Positions 40,817 to 45,201 of a DNA stretch of 45,201 nt are shown here, piece after piece; positions within the stretch are counted from its first letter, which is position 1; the number at the start of each line of letters is the position of its first letter. The position numbers and the translations under genes are program-made. This DNA comes from Candidatus Woesearchaeota archaeon. Its GTDB lineage: Archaea; Nanobdellota; Nanobdellia; Woesearchaeales; GW2011-AR4. The stretch spans positions 1 through 45,201 of the forward strand of contig JAGVXS010000058.1 in the NCBI GenBank assembly GCA_018303685.1. Direction: 5' to 3'. The notes beneath the pieces are model-generated. The model had not been told where the DNA came from. It saw nothing but the letters and a program-made list of their open reading frames with translations, and ran no database searches.

Positions 40817-41989
40817 TTATTTGCCTATAGATTCAATTAAGCCTTTCATTGTTTTATGGTCTGTTGCGCAGCACCCGCCGTAAATTCTTAAATCAAATCT
40901 TTTAACCATATCATCAACTGCAGAAACATACAAGCCTAGTGGAATTGCCCTGTTTTCCGTCATCAAGCCATATTTCCTCGGGTTTCTTTCAGGAGACGCA
41001 TTAGGATGTATGCTTACTAATCTTTGGACATTTTCTGGTGAAAGAGAACTTAACGCTTCCAATGTAACTTCAACACTATTGCAATTTATCCCTAGACCTA
41101 ATGGCTTATACAGCTTTTCTTTTTCAATAGATTGGTAAAGCTCGTTTATGGCTTTGTTTAACTCTACTCCATTAAGGGTGGCATCTTCTTCTAGGCAAAA
41201 TGAAATAACATAATCTTTAGCAGGAATTATTGGTAAAAACGCTTTTTTCTTTGGGTTGTAGTTATGCGGCACGTCATCGAATCTGCGCCTGTTTCTGGAA
41301 ATATCTGATAAAATATCACCCAAATAAGCTATAGTTTCTATTCTGTGTAAATTCTCAGTATTGCCATTTGTGTCTATTTCCTCATGGGACTGTTTAAATG
41401 CCCTCGCCACCCCTTTAGCTGCTCTTAGCGAAGGCACAGTCTCGAATAATAAATAATCCACCATGCTGCCAAATCGAACAATTGCCAAGACTTGTGGGAG
41501 GTACAGCGCATCAACATCTCGCGGTGTTTTTTCCCCAGCATAACATTCAAATGGTGGCCCGATACTAATTGCAACTAAAGTAGTTTTATAGTCTCTTCCT
41601 GCTGATTTTATGGCGTCCAAACATATTTCTGTAGCGTCTTGGCACAATTGAAGTCCTCTTGTTGGAAGCGAAGAGTCAAATACTTTACTAGTAGACGCTG
41701 CGTATAAGAATTTATGACCCAACCTGAAGGAAGGGGTCATCATAATTAAAGGCTGTTCCGGAGGGGCGCTATTGGCATAGTCATTTGCAATGGAATGCAA
41801 ATAAACTTTGCCCTCGTCTGTCAGCAAAGCAGAGCCGTCTGGTCCAAGGAGCCTATTAAATGGAACATCAGCCAATTTTTGTTGATTTCTGCTTATATCT
41901 TCTGCAAGCCTCCTAGTAACTTCAGTGCCATAAGGCCCGCTCAACACTACCATTTGCCCAGATTTTAATAATTCTTCTAATCTTCCCAT
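40817..41989 (-). CDS. Homocysteine S-methyltransferase-family protein
   Basis: A 390-residue barrel enzyme related to betaine- or S-methylmethionine-dependent homocysteine methyltransferases. Zinc-binding cysteines are visible in GINCNS and in the C-terminal GGCCATD; the start GQMVVLSGPYGTEV matches the family opening. It would transfer a methyl group to homocysteine or another thiol; the donor is unknown. The promoter has a TATA-like TATTTAAATA (about 42019-42028) and a perfect palindromic operator upstream (42041-42062), shared with the next gene. Confidence 0.78.
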   Translation of the reverse strand: MGRLEELLKSGQMVVLSGPYGTEVTRRLAEDISRNQQKLADVPFNRLLGPDGSALLTDEGKVYLHSIANDYANSAPPEQPLIMMTPSFRLGHKFLYAASTSKVFDSSLPTRGLQLCQDATEICLDAIKSAGRDYKTTLVAISIGPPFECYAGEKTPRDVDALYLPQVLAIVRFGSMVDYLLFETVPSLRAAKGVARAFKQSHEEIDTNGNTENLHRIETIAYLGDILSDISRNRRRFDDVPHNYNPKKKAFLPIIPAKDYVISFCLEEDATLNGVELNKAINELYQSIEKEKLYKPLGLGINCNSVEVTLEALSSLSPENVQRLVSIHPNASPERNPRKYGLMTENRAIPLGLYVSAVDDMVKRFDLRIYGGCCATDHKTMKGLIESIGK

Positions 41990-42040
41990 CTAAACGCAAA
42001 TAAATTTCTAAACTATTTTATTTAAATACTCTCCTGAAAG

Positions 42041-42062
42041 AATTATTCTAATAAGAATAATT
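42041..42062. promoter_or_regulatory. Palindromic operator, copy 1
   Basis: AATTATTC (42041-42048), six bases, GAATAATT (42055-42062): perfect 8-bp arms. It stands about 13 bp upstream of the TATA box of the homocysteine methyltransferase-like gene (minus strand). The same palindrome recurs at 42645-42666 in the same position before the next gene, including the following TTAATAT. This placement in archaea usually means activation, or repression when it overlaps the BRE. Confidence 0.7.
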
Positions 42063-42092
42063 AATATAAAGAATTATTATGGTAGTTTTTAG

Positions 42093-42602
42093 TCAGTTAT
42101 AGCTGGTTAACGCATTTTGCCTTAATCTTTCTCGTTGTAAGGTATCATAAATATCTCTGTCCCCCTTTGTTAATAAATCTGGAAAACTGCGGCTATTCCC
42201 AATTTTGATCTCGCTTGCTATTATTACTGCCCTCTTTAAATCTTCGTATCTCCCCTTATCAGGATTCCCCCTTATTGTAAGCAGGTCTATATACTGCAGA
42301 ACATGATGCATTTTTTCACCTTTATGGTTAAATTTTCTAGTTCCATTATGATCACTTGTTAAATTTTTTTCAATATACATAAGTAATCGTTCTCTAAGTA
42401 ACCCATATTCATATTCAGAAGAAAGGGCATCCAAGGCATTCCAATCCTCAACATATACTTTGCCGATAGGGTTTTTTGCTATTTCTTCCAAAGAAACTCC
42501 CTGAATTAAAGACCCAAATATCAACCTTCTTAATTCTTGAAGTTTTTGTTCATTAAGAAAACTATAGGCAGTATAGTCTAGTCCATTTTTAGGTGCAGAC
42601 AT
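42093..42602 (-). CDS. Hypothetical helical protein, 169 residues
   Basis: No family is recognised; the protein is helical and hydrophilic (starts MSAPKNGLDYTAYSFLNEQK). Its promoter has TATTTAAAC (about 42625-42633) and the palindrome at 42645-42666. The shared operator suggests that it is controlled together with the methyltransferase-like gene. Codon use is A/T-ending, like its neighbours. Confidence 0.5.
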   Translation of the reverse strand: MSAPKNGLDYTAYSFLNEQKLQELRRLIFGSLIQGVSLEEIAKNPIGKVYVEDWNALDALSSEYEYGLLRERLLMYIEKNLTSDHNGTRKFNHKGEKMHHVLQYIDLLTIRGNPDKGRYEDLKRAVIIASEIKIGNSRSFPDLLTKGDRDIYDTLQRERLRQNALTSYN

Positions 42603-42644
42603 TTTTCAAAAATCTCATATCTTTTATTTAAACCCTTCTGCCAA

Positions 42645-42666
42645 AATTATTCCAATAAGAATAATT
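42645..42666. promoter_or_regulatory. Palindromic operator, copy 2, between divergent genes
   Basis: AATTATTC, six bases (CAATAA), GAATAATT: one base in the spacer differs from copy 1. It lies 12 bp upstream of the TATA box of the 42093-42602 gene and about 50 bp from the TATA of the divergent gene at 42750, so it may control both. Confidence 0.7.
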
Positions 42667-42749
42667 AATATTTAAACTATTCGTTATATGCTCCAAATCA
42701 TTTGCAGGCTGGCAAATAAATTTTTAAATTGAGGCAGTATACTGAATTT

Positions 42750-43298
42750 ATGGCCCTTATACTTGCATATCAGGGGAACGGCACAGCTGTTGTAGCTACT
42801 GACTTGCAGAATGGGCGGGAAAGGCTTGCTAGAAGCGCAAATGGAGTCTATTATTTTGCCTTTCCTTCGGGAGTCCCGCCTTTAATGGAGCATTGTATTG
42901 GCGCTCTTACGCTGGATAGGCTTGTTAAACTCGGGTTTCCTTCTTTAAAACATATAACTGCTTTAAGGGATTACGCCGATTACAGCTGCATTATCCTAAA
43001 CCCAAAAACACCCCAGCTTTATTTCAGAAGCGGCAAAGGGTTAGATGTTGCAAAAGTAGACAAGGATACTGCGGTTTTGCTCTTTGACAAGAAAGTTGGG
43101 TCTATGACTAAAGAGCATTCTTTAGGTGGCAAGAATCCGGAAGACGTAGCGGACTTTTTTATAGATAAAATACAAGAATTCTCAGGCGCATTAGGTAACG
43201 CAGGAGGATATGATGCGCGCATATCCCAAGGAAGCAGAGTATTGCAATATGCAAACTCAAAACATCGTGTGCCTTCACTTTCATCACAACCTTTATAA
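42750..43298 (+). CDS. Hypothetical protein, possibly distantly Ntn-hydrolase-like
   Basis: 182 residues from ATG 42750; an upstream in-frame TTG (42729) is less likely because a TATA-like TTTTTAAATT (42721-42730) would then be too close. The opening MALILAYQGNGTAVVATDLQ faintly recalls the first strands of proteasome-type folds, but no catalytic Thr/Ser/Cys is in place after the Met, so this is only an impression. It is divergent from the 42093 gene, with which it shares the operator region. The downstream gene's promoter lies in its last codons. Confidence 0.5.
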   Translation: MALILAYQGNGTAVVATDLQNGRERLARSANGVYYFAFPSGVPPLMEHCIGALTLDRLVKLGFPSLKHITALRDYADYSCIILNPKTPQLYFRSGKGLDVAKVDKDTAVLLFDKKVGSMTKEHSLGGKNPEDVADFFIDKIQEFSGALGNAGGYDARISQGSRVLQYANSKHRVPSLSSQPL

Positions 43299-43320
43299 AC
43301 AAAATAAATTTACTTTTCCT

Positions 43321-44058
43321 ATGGACGTTGCAATTCTTTTTTCAGGAGGAAAGGACAGCACTTTTGCACTGCAATATGCGAAGGAAAAAGGCTGGAACAT
43401 AAAGTATTTGATTTCTGTAAAGCCAACAAGAAAAGACTGCTTTTTGTTTCATTACGCAACAGTTGAGCAGACAAGAGGCATTGCAGAAATGCTAAATATC
43501 CCTCATTTCTACATTAAGTGCAGCGTTGCAAATCCAGTAAAGGAAGCCGACATTGTCAGGGAAGTAGTTGAAAGCAACCAGAAGAAAATGAGGGTTGATG
43601 CTGTTGTGCTTGGAGGCACTGGATTGCAGGAAACCCAGCTTAAAAGCATACAAAATGCTTTGCAGCCCTTGAACGTTGACGCATTTGCCAGTCACTCTGG
43701 AGAGGAGCATGACTTGGTGATGGAAGAAATGCTAAAGAAAGGGTACGAGATACTGGTAACCCAAATAGCATCTGACGGATTGAAAGACTGGCTTGGCAAG
43801 AAGATAACAAAGGAAAACTTTTCACAATTGAAAAAGGACTCTGTGAAATACGGCTTCCACATCGGGTTTGAAGGCGGCTATGCCGACACTCTTGTTCTTG
43901 ACTGCCCGTTATTCGCAAAGCGATTGGTTGTTGAAGACATGTCTGTTATTTTTGAGGACAATTACTGCGGGCATGTGGTAATCAACAAGTACAGGGTGGA
44001 AGAAAAGGCAAGAAAGGAACTGAAGCCGAGAAGACTGTTCACAAGCTTTCTGAGATAA
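43321..44058 (+). CDS. Diphthine-ammonia ligase-like PP-loop ATPase
   Basis: A 245-residue PP-loop protein of the Dph6/ATP-binding family: the loop SGGKDSTFALQYA is at the start, and the family segment VVLGGTGLQETQLKSIQNA follows. Dph6 completes diphthamide on elongation factor 2 by amidation; archaeal paralogues can differ in substrate. The start is ATG 43321, because a TATA box (CTTTATAAAC, about 43291-43300) is 26 bp upstream; the longer frame from 43210 overlaps the preceding gene. Confidence 0.8.
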   Translation: MDVAILFSGGKDSTFALQYAKEKGWNIKYLISVKPTRKDCFLFHYATVEQTRGIAEMLNIPHFYIKCSVANPVKEADIVREVVESNQKKMRVDAVVLGGTGLQETQLKSIQNALQPLNVDAFASHSGEEHDLVMEEMLKKGYEILVTQIASDGLKDWLGKKITKENFSQLKKDSVKYGFHIGFEGGYADTLVLDCPLFAKRLVVEDMSVIFEDNYCGHVVINKYRVEEKARKELKPRRLFTSFLR

Positions 44059-44095
44059 AGTTATTTATTAGCTTAATGTGTGATTTGGTCGTATC

Positions 44096-44521
44096 TCACT
44101 GCAAATTCTTGCTCTTGAACAATTTTCCAAGAGAAAGCTTTCCTGCACCATTAGCCAAAACCACAACTAAAGCCGCCAAAATCAGCAAAAGAAACTCATA
44201 GCCATAAGCTTTAGGAGTTATGAAAAATCCCTGCTTTAAATGAACTTTAAAGAGCGCAACAAGCATTTCAAGTATCAAAAGCACAGAAACCCATCTTGTG
44301 AAAACTCCCAAAATCAAGGCTAAACCTCCGAAAAACTCAACAAAAGCAACGAGCACAGCTGCATAATTTGCCAATGGTATGCCTATAGCTGAAAAGAACT
44401 GGGCTGTTCCCGGCAAAGCGCCTTTCACAAAAAGCTTGACATAGCCGTGATACGCAAAAATAACCCCAAGAACGACTCTCAAAATTGTCAATGTCCACTG
44501 GTTAATGCTGTTTTTTGCCAT
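44096..44521 (-). CDS. DoxX-family membrane protein
   Basis: A 141-residue four-helix protein of the DoxX/DoxD family (motifs LRVVLGVIFAYHGYVKLF and FVEFFGGLALILGVFTRWVS). Family members are linked to quinone or thiol redox chemistry. It starts directly after the VKOR gene (no gap), in an operon with FAD synthase and VKOR, consistent with a redox role at the membrane. Confidence 0.85.
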   Translation of the reverse strand: MAKNSINQWTLTILRVVLGVIFAYHGYVKLFVKGALPGTAQFFSAIGIPLANYAAVLVAFVEFFGGLALILGVFTRWVSVLLILEMLVALFKVHLKQGFFITPKAYGYEFLLLILAALVVVLANGAGKLSLGKLFKSKNLQ

Positions 44522-44920
44522 TTAAATCAACGCAATTAAAATCATCAATGATGCTATCGATGAAACAATGCAGTACTCGCACCATTTCCTGAGCACAAAC
44601 GCCTGAACTGCAGTGAGATACGCTGAAAAAATCACAGAGCCGATGCTTGCACCCACTATAAAATAGTAAACAATATTGGCTTTAAAAATGTTTTGATTCA
44701 GCAAAATGAAGATTCCATAAAGGAATATAAATACATAGTAAGCCATCCCGGGAATCGTGTTTTCTATGCCGAATGTCTTGCCGTACCTGCTTTTGACAAC
44801 AGCATCGCAGTTTTCCCCTATCAGGCAGTGCATCGGCTTGCTATACCTCTTAGTGTAATAAATATAAAAAGAGACTGCAAAGCCTATAGCAGACAAAACC
44901 ATTAAATATAACGGGTTCAT
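44522..44920 (-). CDS. Vitamin K epoxide reductase (VKOR) family protein
   Basis: A 132-residue four-helix membrane protein that reoxidises thiol partners using quinone, thereby driving disulfide formation. The loop cysteines Cys32 and Cys38 (HCLIGENC) and the active-site Cys114-Cys117 (KWCEYC) are all present. No DsbA-like partner is in the window. It overlaps the FAD synthase gene by four bases. The cysteine-rich surface protein at 27940-28908 is a possible beneficiary of its activity. Confidence 0.9.
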   Translation of the reverse strand: MNPLYLMVLSAIGFAVSFYIYYTKRYSKPMHCLIGENCDAVVKSRYGKTFGIENTIPGMAYYVFIFLYGIFILLNQNIFKANIVYYFIVGASIGSVIFSAYLTAVQAFVLRKWCEYCIVSSIASLMILIALI

Positions 44921-45201
44921 TTTTTTAATTTAGAGCTTTTGTACACATGGGGCATGTAAGGGCTTATCCTTATCACATCAGCCTTAATCCCTCTTTTTTT
45001 TAATTCATCTTCCACTTCCTGCCTTTGTATTTTCTGGTCGTAGCCGAGGCAGATGGCATCAGGCTTTACCTTTTCTATAATATCAAAAATATTGTCTTTA
45101 TTGCCCAAAACAGCCTCATCAACAATTTCAAGCGTCCTTACTGCCTCAAGCCTTTCCCTTTCATTATGCGCTGGCTTCCTGCCCTTGAATTTTTCAGATG
45201 T
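44917..45201 (-). CDS. ribL: FAD synthase (archaeal cytidylyltransferase type), 5' end outside window
   Basis: Archaeal RibL joins FMN and ATP to give FAD. Ninety-five C-terminal residues are visible, with the frame open to the window edge: KGRKPAHNERERLEAVR, then LGNKDNIFDIIEKVKPDAICLGYDQ, the nucleotidyltransferase pattern of this family. The N-terminal HxGH motif lies beyond the edge. It is first in an apparent operon with VKOR and DoxX; a flavin supply for redox proteins is a possible link. Confidence 0.85.
   Translation of the reverse strand, partial: TSEKFKGRKPAHNERERLEAVRTLEIVDEAVLGNKDNIFDIIEKVKPDAICLGYDQKIQRQEVEDELKKRGIKADVIRISPYMPHVYKSSKLKK

Overview
The window is archaeal and most resembles a small-genome DPANN archaeon of the Woesearchaeota/Pacearchaeota kind (inference; no tree was built). 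The evidence is an archaeal-type prolyl-tRNA synthetase, a proteasome beta subunit beside the KH/beta-CASP termination factor FttA, ribosomal proteins eS1 and eL15, Bud32, type II methionine aminopeptidase, TrmB, archaeal NMN adenylyltransferase and FAD synthase, two intron-containing tRNAs, and TATA boxes about 25-28 bp upstream of many start codons, which implies leaderless mRNAs. A bacterial-type GrpE-DnaK-DnaJ set, VKOR and cysteine-rich or thrombospondin-type-3 surface proteins fit the same group.

Layout. Bases 1-2900: helical-repeat protein end, small membrane proteins, a PDZ-less HtrA-like protease, MarC. 2966-5776: a proline cluster with tRNA-Pro(GGG), a YbaK-type editing protein and ProRS, plus a rhomboid protease. 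5837-8960: a catalytically dead LAGLIDADG domain joined to an AraC-type helix-turn-helix behind a switch-like leader, then PRPP synthetase with a winged-helix protein, and a TauE-type exporter. 9020-15668: an acidic surface protein, TrmB with an atypical receiver protein, then proteasome beta, FttA and MetAP. 15637-23691 (minus strand): a frameshifted HisRS, a HAD phosphatase, Bud32, tRNA-Gln, eS1, a zinc ribbon, Rad50 and the PGI/PMI isomerase. 23845-28908: a frameshifted DUF2339 protein paired with a large calcium-repeat surface protein, and a cysteine-rich anchored protein. 29061-33873: eL15, a citramalate synthase-like enzyme and envelope proteins. 33932-34559: a VapBC module. 34583-40272: a chaperone operon whose divergent regulator and first gene both look internally deleted. 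40269-45201: NAD and FAD cofactor genes, a homocysteine methyltransferase-like gene sharing an operator with its neighbours, a Dph6-like ATPase, DoxX and VKOR.

The strongest undescribed signals are non-coding. (1) A 47-nt RNA-like element occurs twice (19713-19759 minus and 31456-31502 plus), 36/47 identical, with matching TATA-like boxes upstream and U-rich sequence downstream. (2) Four 19-nt hairpins with 3-nt loops sit on a 24-25 bp period at 20016-20107, and an isolated unit of the same geometry lies at 17603-17621. (3) The leader of the LAGLIDADG/AraC gene can form two exclusive hairpins, one of which hides the ribosome binding site. (4) tRNA-Gln appears to carry two introns and a duplicated acceptor strand. 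(5) One perfect palindromic operator stands in front of two neighbouring orphan promoters. (6) A MITE-like inverted repeat at 23712-23825 is flanked by an 8-bp direct repeat.

Two genes carry single-base frame breaks (hisS, DUF2339) and two more carry internal deletions (34583-34905, 35034-35482). These may be real decay, recoding in the case of hisS, or assembly error.
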